The translations under genes were made by a program, and so were the position numbers. A stretch of 64,000 nucleotides of DNA. It comes from Hordeum vulgare subsp. vulgare. Taxonomy: Eukaryota; Streptophyta; Magnoliopsida; Poales; Poaceae. The DNA is taken from the NCBI RefSeq assembly GCF_904849725.1, contig NC_058518.1, positions 216,578,741 through 216,642,740 on the forward strand, given 5' to 3'. Positions within the stretch are counted from its first letter, which is position 1; each line of letters starts with the position of its first letter. The notes under the pieces are model-generated. The model saw only the letters and a list, made by a program, of their open reading frames with translations. It was not told the DNA's origin and ran no database searches. This document shows positions 43,949 through 54,179 of the stretch, piece by piece.

Positions 43949-45156
43949 TCATACCTCTTTGTTTTCGGAGTCTGAAACAGGCTGATAAACATCCCTTATG
44001 TATTCCTCCGGAGTTATGGTATTGATGATATTGCTTTCAACATTCATGGGAGTACCTGAGATATAATGCTTGATTCTCTGCCCATTTACAACTCTCGGAC
44101 AATTACCTTCCGTGTTGTTGATCTTGATAGCACCGGAACGATATACTTCCTCAACAACATAGGGACCTTCCCATTTAGAGAGAAGCTTGCGTGCAAAGAA
44201 TCTTAAACAAGAGTTATATAGCAAGACATAATCACCTACATTGAACTCACGCTTTTGTATCCTCTTATCATGCCACCTCTTAACCTTCTCTTTGAACAAC
44301 TTGGCATTCTCATATGCCTGAGTTCTCCATTCATCAAGCAAGCTAATGTCAAATAACCTCTTCTCACCGGCAAGTTTGAAATCAAAGTTGAGCTCTTTGA
44401 TTGCCCAATAAGCTTTACGCTCTAACTCAAGAGGTAAGTGACATGCTTTCCCATACACCATTTTGTATGGAGACATGCCCATGGGATTCTTATAGGCACT
44501 TCTATAAGCCCACAGTGCATCATCGAGCTTCTTAGACCAATTCTTTCTAGACCTGTCGACGGTCTTTTGCAGAATTAGTTTAATCTCTCTATTACTTAGC
44601 TCTACTTGACCAGTGGACTGAGGGTGATAGGGAGACGCAATTCTATGGTTGACTTCGTACTTAGCAAGCATTTTACGGAAAGCACCATGAATGAAGTGTG
44701 AACCACCATCGGTCATTAGATATCTAGGGACTCCAAATCTAGGGAAGATAACTTCTTTCAGCATCTTGATAGAAGTGTTGTGATCAGCACTACTAGTGGG
44801 GATAGATTCTACCCATTTAGTGACGTAATCAACAGCAACTAGGATATAAGTATACCCGTTGGATTTTGGAAAAGGTCCCATATAATCAAAGCCCCAGACA
44901 TCAAATGGTTCAATGACAAGTGAATAGTTCATAGGCATTTCCTAACATTTGCTAATATTACCTATTCTTTGACATTCGTCACAAGACAAGACAAACTTAC
45001 GCGCATCCTTGAAGAGAGTGGGCCAATAGAAACCTGATTGCAATACCTTGTGTGCAGTTCTATCTCCCGCATGGTGTCCTCCGTAGGCCTCGGAGTGACA
45101 CTTCTGTAGGATATGTCCCTATTCATGTTCAGGTACACAACATCTAATAACACCAT
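43949..45156 (-). pseudogene. Integrase of the Athila-like element
   Basis: The zinc region is intact (CHSEAYGGHHAG, then SCDECQR). The core shows GFDYMGPFP (first Asp), LMTDGGSHF (second Asp) and [11 protein letters not shown] (Glu). Conserved [24 protein letters not shown], a GDYVLLYNS block and [13 protein letters not shown] follow. TAG codons break it at about 44941 and 45118, just before the core and before the zinc region. The frame 44938-43949 that holds the catalytic core is open for 329 codons. It would join the cDNA copy to the host genome if the rest were sound. Confidence 0.9.
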
Positions 45157-45949
45157 ATACTCCTTCCTTATAAAGGTGAGGATCGTCCCAAAAGTAGTGT
45201 CTCAAGTCAAAGAAGAATGTTTTCTTCTGCTGGTACGTGAAACTAGGTGGTATGTATTTGGCAACGATATAGTTTGCATAATCAGCATACCACGGTGCAC
45301 TACGTGAAGCATTGATGACATTCAATTGCTCAACGGGAAAGCTATCATCAATAGGTTGTGGGTCATCAAGAACGTTCTCCAACCTAGACAAGTTATCTGC
45401 TACTGGGTTATTAGCACCCTTTCTGTCAACAACGTGCAAATCAAATTCCTATAGCAAGAGAACCCATCTGATAAGTCTAGGTTTAGCGTTCTTCTTCTCC
45501 ATGAGGTACTTAATAGCAGCATGATCAATGTGAATAGTGACTTTGGAATCAACTATGTAAGACCTGAACTTTTCACATGCAAACACAACTGCTAAAAATT
45601 CCTTCTCTGTAGTAGCATAGTTTCTTTGGGCACTGTCTAGAGTTATACTAGCATAGTGAATAACATTCAGCTTCTTGTCAACTCTTTGCCCTAGAACAGC
45701 ACCAACAGCATAATCACTAGCGTCACACATGATCTCAAAAGGCAAGTTCCAATCAGGTGGTTGAACAATAGGTGCAGTTATCAAAGCCCTCTTAAGTATT
45801 TCGAAGGCTTCCTCACAATCATCGTCAAAGACAAAAGGAATATCCTTTTGCAACAGATTGGTAGGAGGCCTAGAAATCTTAGAGAAGTGTTTAATGAACC
45901 TTCTATAGAAACCAGCATGACCAAGCCTTAGCCTTATCGACTTCAACAC
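45157..45949 (-). pseudogene. RNase H of the Athila-like element
   Basis: Begins at [19 protein letters not shown] and includes [22 protein letters not shown]. RNase H motifs follow: [16 protein letters not shown] (Asp), [17 protein letters not shown] (Glu) and [11 protein letters not shown] (Asp). A TAG at about 45446 interrupts it before EFDLHVVDRKG. The upstream joint with RT lacks roughly 25 residues and changes frame, indicating a small deletion near 45935. Confidence 0.88.
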
Positions 45950-46991
45950 CTCTTTCAGAAATTTTATGTCCTAAGACGAGGCCTTCATTAACCATAAAGT
46001 GGCACTTCTCCTAATTCAAGACAAGGTTGGTGTCTTTACATCTCTGTATGACTTGATCAAGGTTGCTAAGGCAATCATCAAAGGAAGACCCGTAAACGGA
46101 GAATTTATCCATGAAAACCTCGACAATCTTTTCACAAAAGTCAGAGAATATAGCCATCATACATCTTTGAAAGGTGGCAGGTGCATTGCATAAGCCAAAA
46201 GGCATACGTCTATAAGCAAAGGTACCGAAAGGGTAGGTGAAATTGGTTTTCTCCTGATCAGATTGTGCAACTGGTATTTGGGAGAAACCAGAATAACCGT
46301 CTAGAAAGCAGAAGTGTGTGTGTTTGGACAATCTTTCTAGCATTTGGTCGATAAAAGGTAGAGGGTAATGATCTTTCCTAGTGGCTTTATTCAATTTCCT
46401 AAAATCGATCACCATCCTATAGCCAGTAATAATCCTCTGTGGGATCAACTCATCCTTATCATTAGGGACAACGGTAATGCCTCCCTTCTTAGGAACGCAA
46501 TGCACCAGACTCACCCAATCGCTATGACCAACAAGATAGACAATACCCGCTTCCAGGAGCTTTAGTATTTCTTTTCTTACTACTTCTTTCATCCTAGGAT
46601 TCAATCTCCTTTGATGATCAGCAACTGGTTTGAATTCAGGATCAGTTTTGATCTTGTGTTGGCATAGAATGGGATGAATGCCCTTAAGATCATCAAGAGT
46701 ATATCCAATAGCACCATGATGCTTCCTCAGAGTTTTTAGTAGCTTCTTTTCTTCATGCTCTGAGAGGCTAGCACTAATTATAACAGGATATATCTCCTTT
46801 TCATCAAGATAGGCATACTTAAGAGAATCAAGCAACTGTTTAAGCTCGAACACAGGATCACCCTTTGGTGGGGGTGGATCCCCAAGGAGTTCAACAGGCA
46901 AGTTATTCTTAAGGATAGGATATTGTTCTAAGACAACTCTATCTATCTCATCCCTTTCATCCATATGCATATCATTTTCATGCTCAAGCAA
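45950..46991 (-). pseudogene. pol: Reverse transcriptase of the Athila-like element (altered active site)
   Basis: The frame 46991-46011 is open for 326 codons: YTLDDLKGIHPILCQHKI, NPRMKEVVRKEILKLLEAGI, CVPKKGGI, YRMVIDFRKLNKATRKDHYPLPFIDQ split across fingers and palm, CFLDGYSGFSQI (first catalytic Asp) and RRMPFGLCNAPATFQRCM. The YxDD-type box reads FMDKFSVYG (46101-46115): the second Asp of the pair is Lys, which should abolish polymerase activity. A TAG follows NLVLN at 46010, in a position where a single G-to-A change explains it. Confidence 0.92.
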
Positions 46992-46999
46992 GTATTGCT

Positions 47000-47947
47000 C
47001 TAAGGGATTAGTAGGGGCACGGAAAGAGAGGCTAAGGCAATAGTTTCATCCCTACTAGGCAACTCCTTTTCATGAGGTTGTCTACCAAACTTGGAGAAAT
47101 CGAACTCATGTGACACACCTTCAAAGCCAATAGTGACAGTTTGCTTCTCACAATCAATAGGAGCATTGACGGTATTGAGAAAAGGTCTGCCAAATATGAT
47201 GGGACAAAAGCTATCTTGTGCAGTAGCAAGAACGAGGAAATCAGCAGGATACTTTGTTTTACCACACATGACTTCAACATCCCTAACAATTCCCACAGGG
47301 CAGATAGTATCTCTATTGGCAAGCTGAATAGTGACATCAATAGGCTCTATCTCAACAGGTGCAATATCATCTTTGATTTCGTCGTATAAGGATTGAGGTA
47401 TTGCACTAACACTAGCACCCACGTCACATAAACCATGATAACAATGATCTCCTATCTTAACAGAAACCACAGGCATGCCAACAACAGGCCTATGTTTGTC
47501 TCTAACGTGAGATTTAGCAATTCTAGCAGCATCTTCACAGAAATGAATATTATGTCCCTCAACTTCTTCAGACAGAAGATCTTTGATAATAGCAATGCTA
47601 GTATCAACTCTAATTTGCTCAGGGGGTGTAGGTGTTCTAATATAGCCTCTATGTATCATAGTTGAAGCATTAAAATGATCCTTTATCCTAACAGGGAAAG
47701 GTGGTTTCTTAATGTAAGCACTGGGAACCATAGGATCATTATAAGCAATGACTCTCTCTTCAACTGGAGTGGGTTTAACTACATTGACTTCTAAAGGAGG
47801 ATGATATTTAAACCACTTCTCTTTGGGGAGATCAATATGGACAGCAAAGGATTCACACAATGAAGCTACTATCTCAGAGTCAAATCCATACTTAGCACTA
47901 AAGTCACAAAAAAGTATTTGTCTCCACAAAGGATTTAACGCAATCAA
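47000..47947 (-). pseudogene. gag C-terminal part and protease of the Athila-like element
   Basis: Starts within gag (AKYGFDSEIVASLCESFAVH, WFKYHPPLE). Protease is recognised by LCDVGASVSAIPQSLYDEI (D-x-G-A active site) and by FCPIIFGRPFLNTVNAPID. The frame differs from the gag piece to its right and from RT to its left, so frameshifts lie near 47930 (a T-run) and 47010. Confidence 0.85.
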
Positions 47948-48026
47948 AAGTGAAATTCATACCTGACTCCTTACCTTCTTCAAGCTCCCAATCTTCATAG
48001 TTGCGATTAATTCTCTCCAATAAATT

Positions 48027-48514
48027 TCATTTGAAGTCAATATCTCTCATCATAAAAGAACCGGTACAAGAAGTGTCAAGCATGGTGCGATCGTCATGAG
48101 AAAGTCGAGCATAGAAGTTCTGAATGATAATTTCTCTCGAGAGCTCATGGTTGGGGCATGAATATAGCATTGATTTAAGCCTCCCCCAAGCTTGAGCGAT
48201 AATTTCTCTGTCACGAGGCCAAAAATTATAAATATAATTCCGATCACGATGTACTAAATGCATAGGATAAAACTTTTGATGAAATTCCAATTTCAACCGA
48301 TTGTAGTCCCATGATCCAGTATCATCACATAGCCTATACCATGTCAACGCCTTATCCTTCAAAGATAAAGGAATGACCTTCTTCTTGACCTCATCCTCGG
48401 GCACACCTGCAAGCTTAAATAAACCACAAACCTCATCTACATAGATCAGATGCAAGTCTGGATGTGATGTTCCATCTCCTGTAAAAGGATTAGCCAGCAG
48501 TTTCTCAAGCGTAC
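48027..48514 (-). pseudogene. gag: gag of the Athila-like element, main piece
   Basis: Reads LEKLLANPFTGDGTSHPDLH, LKDKALTWYRLCDDTGSWD, KFYPMHLVHRDRNYIYNFWP and LSREIIIQNFYARLSHDDR, the retrotransposon gag domain of this lineage. It is interrupted at 48514 by the younger plus-strand element; the N-terminus lies at 55788-55910. A TGA occurs at about 48027. Confidence 0.88.
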
Positions 48515-48773
48515 TGATACGTCTCAAACGTATCTATAATTTTTGATGGTTTCACGCTGTTATCTTGTCCACTTTGGATGTTTTGTTTACCTTTTATATC
48601 TTTTTTGGGACTAACTTATTAATTCAGTGCCAAGTGCCAGTTCCTGTTTTTCTGTGTTTTTGACTCTTTTCAGATCTGATTTTGGAACGGAGTCCAAACG
48701 GAATAAAATCCCCGAAATAAATTTGTCCAGAATAGAAGAAGAGCGTGAGGCTTGAGGGCCAAGGCAGGGAGCC

Positions 48774-48864
48774 CACAAGCCCTGTTGCCACGGCTAGAGG
48801 GCCCGCGGCAACCAGGCTTGTGGCCTCCCTGGCGCTCCCCTGCCCTAGCTCTTTGGCCTATAAA
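48774..48864 (+). promoter_or_regulatory. Hairpin plus TATA promoter module of the Sabrina-like LTR
   Basis: CACAAGCCCTGTTGCC and GGCAACCAGGCTTGTG form 16-nt arms with two mismatches. TATAAA (48859-48864) begins 36 bp after the hairpin. The same module is in the second LTR (hairpin about 54451-54499, TATAAA 54536-54541, inner stem partly decayed). The outer ACAAGCC/GGCTTGT arms are shared with the Athila-like promoter modules. Confidence 0.6.
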
Positions 48865-50073
48865 TTCCCTAAAAATCCATAAAAAATCAGGGCATCCACG
48901 AAAACACTTTTCCGCCGCCGCAAGCTTCCGTTTCCGCGAGATCTCATCTGGAGACCCTTCCCGATGCCCTGCCGGAGGGGACTTTGGAGTTGGAGGGCTT
49001 CTACATCAACATCATCGCCTCTCCAATGACTCGTGAGTAGTCCACTTCAGACCAACGGGTCCGTAGTTAGTAGCTAGATGGCTTCTTCTCTCTCTTGGAT
49101 CTTCAATACAAAGTTCTCCATGATCTTCATGGAGATCTGTCCGATGTAATCCTCTTTGGCGGTGTGTTTGTCGAGATCCGATGAATTGTGAATTTGTGAT
49201 CAGATTATCTATGAATTATATTTGAGTCTTTGCTGATTTCTTATATCCATGATTTTATATCCTTGTAAGTCTCTCCGAGTCTTGGGTTTTGTTTGGCCAA
49301 CTAGATCTATGATTCTGGCAATGGGAGAAGTGCTTGCTTTTGGGTTCATACCGTGTGGTGACCTTTCCCAGTGACAGAAGGGGCAGCAAGGCACGCATCG
49401 TGTTGTTGCCATCAAGGGTAACAAGATGGGATTTCATCATAGATTTGAGATTGTTCATCTACATCATGTCATCTTGCTTAAGGCTTTACTCTGTTCTTTT
49501 GGACTTAATACACTAGATGCATGCTGGATAGCGGTCGACGTGTGGAGTAATAGTAGTAGATGCAGAAAGTATCGGTCTACTTGTTTTGGACGTGATGCTT
49601 ATAGATATAATCACTGCCATAGATAACGTCACGACTTTGCGCGGTTCTATCAATTGCTCGACGGTAATTTGTTCACCCACCGTCTACTTGCTTTCATGAG
49701 AGAAGCCACTAGTGTACACTACGGCCCCCGGGTCTATTCACAACTATCGTCTCCACTTTCACTTTTACTTTGCTTTGTTTACTTTTTTATTTCAGTTCTC
49801 ACTTTGCAAACAATCTATAAGGGATTGACAACCCCTTCATAGCGTTGGGTGCAAGCTCTTTGTGTTTGTGCAGGTACTTGTGACTTGACGCGATCCGCCC
49901 CACTGGATCGATACCTTGGTTCTCAAAACTGAGGGAAATACTTACCGCCGCTGTGCTACATCACCCTTTCCTCTTCAAGGGAACACCAACGCAAGGCTCC
50001 AAGGCCGCGGGGAAATCCTTTGCATATTTGCCAAGGAAGTCCCTATAGGTGTAGCCCGTAGCAGCAGGATTCC

Positions 50074-50091
50074 TGGCGCCGTTGTCAGGGA
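50074..50091 (+). promoter_or_regulatory. Primer-site-like sequence inside the LTR end
   Basis: TGGCGCCGTTGTCAGGGA matches a tRNA-Asp-type primer site but lies 21 bp inside the LTR end; the same sequence is at 55749-55766 in the 3' LTR. It is followed by GTAGCA and a second, less perfect site outside the LTR. Confidence 0.7.
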
Positions 50092-50122
50092 AGGTCTGTT
50101 GTCGCAGTAGCAGAAGGATTTC

Positions 50123-50140
50123 TGACGCCGTTGTCGGGGA
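50123..50140 (+). promoter_or_regulatory. Primer-binding site next to the 5' LTR (tRNA-Asp type)
   Basis: TGACGCCGTTGTCGGGGA begins 10 bp after the LTR end. It fits the tRNA-Asp complement except for A in place of G at the third base, which pairs with the CCA end. This was presumably the site used for the last transposition. Confidence 0.75.
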
Positions 50141-50376
50141 GGAGAGATCAAGTCGAGATCTATCCAAGTAGGTGCCACAAACTCATCTCTTGCATTTACT
50201 TTTTTTGCCAGTTGCCTCTCATTTTCCTATCCCCCACTTCACATTTGTCGTTTTCATTTGCCTTTCTCCTTTGCCTTTTTGCCTTTCTCATTTTCCGTTT
50301 TCTTTTGCCTTTTGCCGTTTTCCTTTGCCCGTTTTCCTCGCTTGCTCTTGGGCTTGTTCGCGAGAGACCTTTCCTC

Positions 50377-51506
50377 ATGTCCAAACCAAACTATTTCAGA
50401 AGGTTGGAAGAGATTGAAACTAGTGTCAAAGGTTTCATGTCTTCTCAGTTTGACCAAAATAGTTACTTCCGTAGGGAATTAAAAGAGCAAAATTCTTTTA
50501 TGGCCTGTTTGAATAAAGAAGTTGATGATATGGCCAAAGAATTCCTTGCACTAAATTCTCAGCTTGCTCACCTTGAAAAATTGGTGGGCCAAATTTCTGA
50601 CAAGCAGGCTACCTTAGTCAATAAGATGGTAGCTAAACCTGAAATTTGTGATGCAGATCACGAAGATCTTAAAGTGCTTGGTGTGACTCCTCTTGAATCT
50701 TTGTTTTCGTGTGTCAAACCTATTGATGAAGGGGCTGGATATGAATCCACTTTGGTTGAAAAACGCCCCAATGATTCGGAGTCCACCTATCTTGATGATA
50801 AAGGTGTGGAGAGTGGAGTAGAAGAAATCAAAATTTTGGGTACTAATGAAACTCCCACTTTGGATTTCAAGGAATTCAATTATGATAGTTGCTCCTTTTT
50901 TGAATGCATTTCTTTGATACAATCCATTGCAAACTCTCCACATGCTTATAGCCAAAGCAAAGCCTTTACCGCACATAACGTAGAAGCTATGATGAAATCT
51001 CTTGAAGATAAGCTCGAATTAGAAGTCTCTATACCTAGAAAACTTCATGATGAGTGGGAACCTACTATCAAAATCAAGATAAAAAACTATGAATGCAATG
51101 CTTTGTGTGATTTGGGTGCTAGTGTTTCCGCGATTCCAAAGTCTTTATGTGATTTCTTGGTTTTCATGAGATTGAAGAGTGTTCTCTTAATTTGCATCTT
51201 GCGGATACTACTGTCAAGAAACCCATGCGAAGGATCGATGATGTTCTTATTGTTGCAAATAAGAACTATGTACCCGTGGATTTCATTGTACTTGACATAG
51301 ATTGCAATCCTTCATGTCCCATTATTCTTGGTAGACCTTTCCTAAGGACTATTGGTGCTATCATCGATATGAAGGAAGGGAATATTAGATTTCAATTTCC
51401 CCTAAAGAAGGGCATGGCGCATTTTCCTAGAAATAAAATAAGATTGCCTTATGAATCTATGATGAGGGCTACTTATGGTTTGAGCACCAAAGATGGCTAT
51501 ACGTGA
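50377..51506 (+). pseudogene. gag/protease ORF of the Sabrina-like element (one frameshift)
   Basis: I chose the ATG at 50377 (MSKPNYFRRLEEIETSVKGF), because the frame before it is a pyrimidine-tract leader. A helical gag-like part (LNKEVDDMAKEFLALNSQLA, LEKLVGQISDKQATLVNKM) is followed by an acidic middle, then a protease domain CNALCDLGASVSAIPKSLCD (D-x-G-A). A one-base loss near 51155 shifts the rest to another frame: ADTTVKKPMRRIDDVLIVAN, then CPIILGRPFLRTIGAIIDMK, ending at 51506. Nothing of RT or integrase follows. No gag zinc knuckle is seen. The protease box is closely related to that of the Athila-like host element. Confidence 0.85.
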
Positions 51507-51546
51507 TTCCATCACCATTTGCCTAGCTAAGGGCGTTAAACAATAG

Positions 51547-51570
51547 CGCTTGTTGGGAGGCAACCCAACG
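51547..51570 (+). repeat. Stem-loop right after the gag-protease stop
   Basis: GCTTGTTGGGAGGCAACCCA with GTTGGG/CCCAAC pairing, 40 bp after the stop. I recall this phrase as very common in wheat repeats of this family, which would fit a selected RNA element; that memory is not verified here. Confidence 0.55.
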
Positions 51571-54164
51571 AATCTATCCTTTTTCTTTCTGTTTTTTGTT
51601 TTCCACACTTTCATAATTATGTTATGATTGTGTTTTTTGTGTTTCTTTTTGCGTTTGTGCCAAGCAAAACCGTTATGATTAGTCTTGGGGATGATCGTTT
51701 GGTCATGCTGGAAAAGACAGAAACTTTCTGCTCACGAAAAGAATTTTCATTTTTTCTGTAAGAGCTTTTGAGTTGATTCGTTTTGCTGCTGATTTCTACG
51801 CAAATTCTTCAGACTGTCGTAATTTTTCTGAATTTTGGAAGTATCAGAAGTATACAAAGTATGCAAATTGCTATAGACTGGTCTACTGTTAACAGATTCT
51901 GTTTTTGTTGAGTTGGTTCCTTATTTTGATGAAACTATGGACAGTATCCGGGGGTATTAGCCATGGAATATTGAAAATACAATAACCCAACATCAACATA
52001 AGTAGAATTTAAGTTTGCTACAGTACCTAAGGAAGTGGTGGTTTGCTTTCTTATACTAATGTTATCACGAGTTTCTGTTTAAGTTTCGTGTTGTGAAGTT
52101 TTCAAGTTTTGGGTGAAGCTCTTATGGACAAAAGGATAAAGAGTGGCAAGAGCTCAAGCTTGGGGATGCCCAAGGCACCCCAAGTTGATTCAAGGATGTC
52201 GTAAAAGCCTAAGCTTGGGGATGCCCCGGGAAGGCATCCCCTCTTTCGTCTTCAATCCATCGGTAACGTTACATGGGGCTATATTTTTATTCACCACATG
52301 TTATGTTTTTTGCTTGGAGCGTCTTGTATCGTAGGAGTCTTTTATTTTTGTTGTGTCACAATCATCCTTGCTGCACACCTAGAGAGAGATACATGCACTC
52401 ACCATGATTTTGTCGAGCTTCACTTATATCCTTTGATTAGGCAATTCATCTCACATGTGCTTCACTTATATCTTTTGAGCTAGTTGATTTTGCTCTGTGT
52501 GCTTCACTTATATCTTTTAGAGCATAGCAGTGCGTGGCTTGGTAGTTGATCTATGCTATGAAAGTAGTCTCAAAAGGGGTAGTTATCCAAAGGGATATGA
52601 AAACTTCCACCTTCATGTGCATTGAATAGTTAGAGAAGTTTGATTCATCTCAATTAGTTTTGAGTTGTGGTTGTGGTAATATTGAAGTTATATTAGTAAG
52701 GTGTTGTGGATCTAGAAATACTTGTGTTGAAGTTAGTGATTCCCGTAGCATGCACATATGGTGAACCGCTATGTGATGAAGTCTGAGCATGATTAGTCTA
52801 TTGATTGTCATCCTTTGTGTGGCGGTCGGGATCGCGCGATGGTTTATACCTACCAACCCTTCCCCTAGGAGTATGCGTTGAATTCTTTGTTTCGATTACT
52901 ACTAAAACTTCTGCAACAAGTATATGAGTTCTTCATGACTAATGATGAATCCATGGTTTAGATGCACTTTCACCTTCCACCATCACTATCTTCTTTAGTG
53001 TCGTGCAACTTTCGCCGGTGCACAAAACCCACCATTAGCCTCCCTCAAAACAGCCACCATACCTACCTAGTATGGCTTTTTCAAAGCTATTTAGAGATAT
53101 ATTGCCATACGCCTACCACCATGACATGTGCCACCACTTCTACATTGCCATTGCATGATCGTAAGATAGCTAGCATGATGATCCCATTTGTCTATGCCAT
53201 GCTTGATCATTGTCACGGTACACTACCGAAGGCATTCCATATAGAGTCATCATTGCTCTAAGTTTTGAGTTGTAAGTGTGATGATCATCATTGATGGAGC
53301 ATTGTCCCATGTGAGGAAATAAAAGAAGCCAAAAATGCCCACCAAATAAAAAAAAGAGGCCAAAGAGCCCACCCAAAAAAAGAGAGAAAAAGAGAGAATG
53401 GATAATGCTACCACCTTTCCACACTTGTGCATATTAAGCACCATGATCTTCATGATTGAGAGTCTCTCGTTTTGTCACCACCATATAGCTAGTGGGAAAT
53501 TTTCATTATATAACTTGGCTTGTATATTCCAATGATAGGCTTCCTCAAAATTTTCCTTAGGTCTTCGTGAGCAAGCAAGTTGGATGCACACCCACTAGTT
53601 TTCTTTCAGAGCTTTCACATACTCTTAGCTCTAGTGCATCATTTGTATGGCAATCCCTACTCATTCACATTGATATCTATTGATGAGCATCTCCATAGCT
53701 CATTGATATGCCTAGTCAATGTGACCATCTTCTCCTTGTTTGTCTTGCAACCTCCACCACACTCCACACCACTTATAGTGCTAAAACCATGGCTCACGGT
53801 CATGTATTGCATGAGAGTTGAAAAAGTTTGAGAAAGTAAAGGTGTGAAAACAATTACTTGGCCAATACCGGGGTTGTGCATGATTTAAATTTGTTGTGCA
53901 AGGATGATAGAGCATAGCCAGACTATATGATTTTGTAGGGATAACTTTATTTTGGCCTAGTTATTTTGAAAGTTCATGATTACCTTGCTAGTTTGCTCAA
54001 ATTATTATTGTCTCCACGTCAATAGCAAACTATTGTTTTGAATCTAATGGATCTTAACATTCACGTCAAATAAGAGGAGTTACAAAGGAAATCTATGCTA
54101 GGTAGCATGAAAGCATCAAAAATTCATTCTTTATCACTTCCCTACTCGAGGACGAGCAGGAGTT

Positions 54165-54179
54165 AAGCTTGGGGATGCT
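54165..54179 (+). promoter_or_regulatory. Polypurine tract of the Sabrina-like element
   Basis: AAGCTTGGGGATGCT abuts the 3' LTR start TGATACGTC. It is nearly identical to internal copies at 52155 and 52211. Confidence 0.85.

Larger units (their letters stand above)
48515..50112 (+). repeat. 5' LTR of the Sabrina-like element
   Basis: 1598 bp, highly similar to 54180-55787. It holds a hairpin 48774-48822 and TATAAA at 48859-48864. Close to its 3' end, at 50074-50091, it includes a complete primer-site-like sequence. ORFs in both LTR copies lack domains. Confidence 0.92.
51507..54179 (+). other. Non-coding interior of the Sabrina-like element
   Basis: 2.7 kb after the stop with only short ORFs and no recognisable domain. 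Structured pieces: a GTTGGG/CCCAAC stem-loop at 51551-51569, two copies of the purine-tract phrase AAGCTTGGGGATGCC (52155-52170 and 52211-52225), an 8-bp-stem hairpin GGGATGCC/GGCATCCC (52217-52239) and a purine-rich A/G stretch at 53338-53398. Confidence 0.7.

Noticed and set aside
52962..53881. ORFs in the interior of the Sabrina-like element as pol remnants
   Set aside because: No RT, RNase H or integrase motif in any frame; sequences are compositionally simple.
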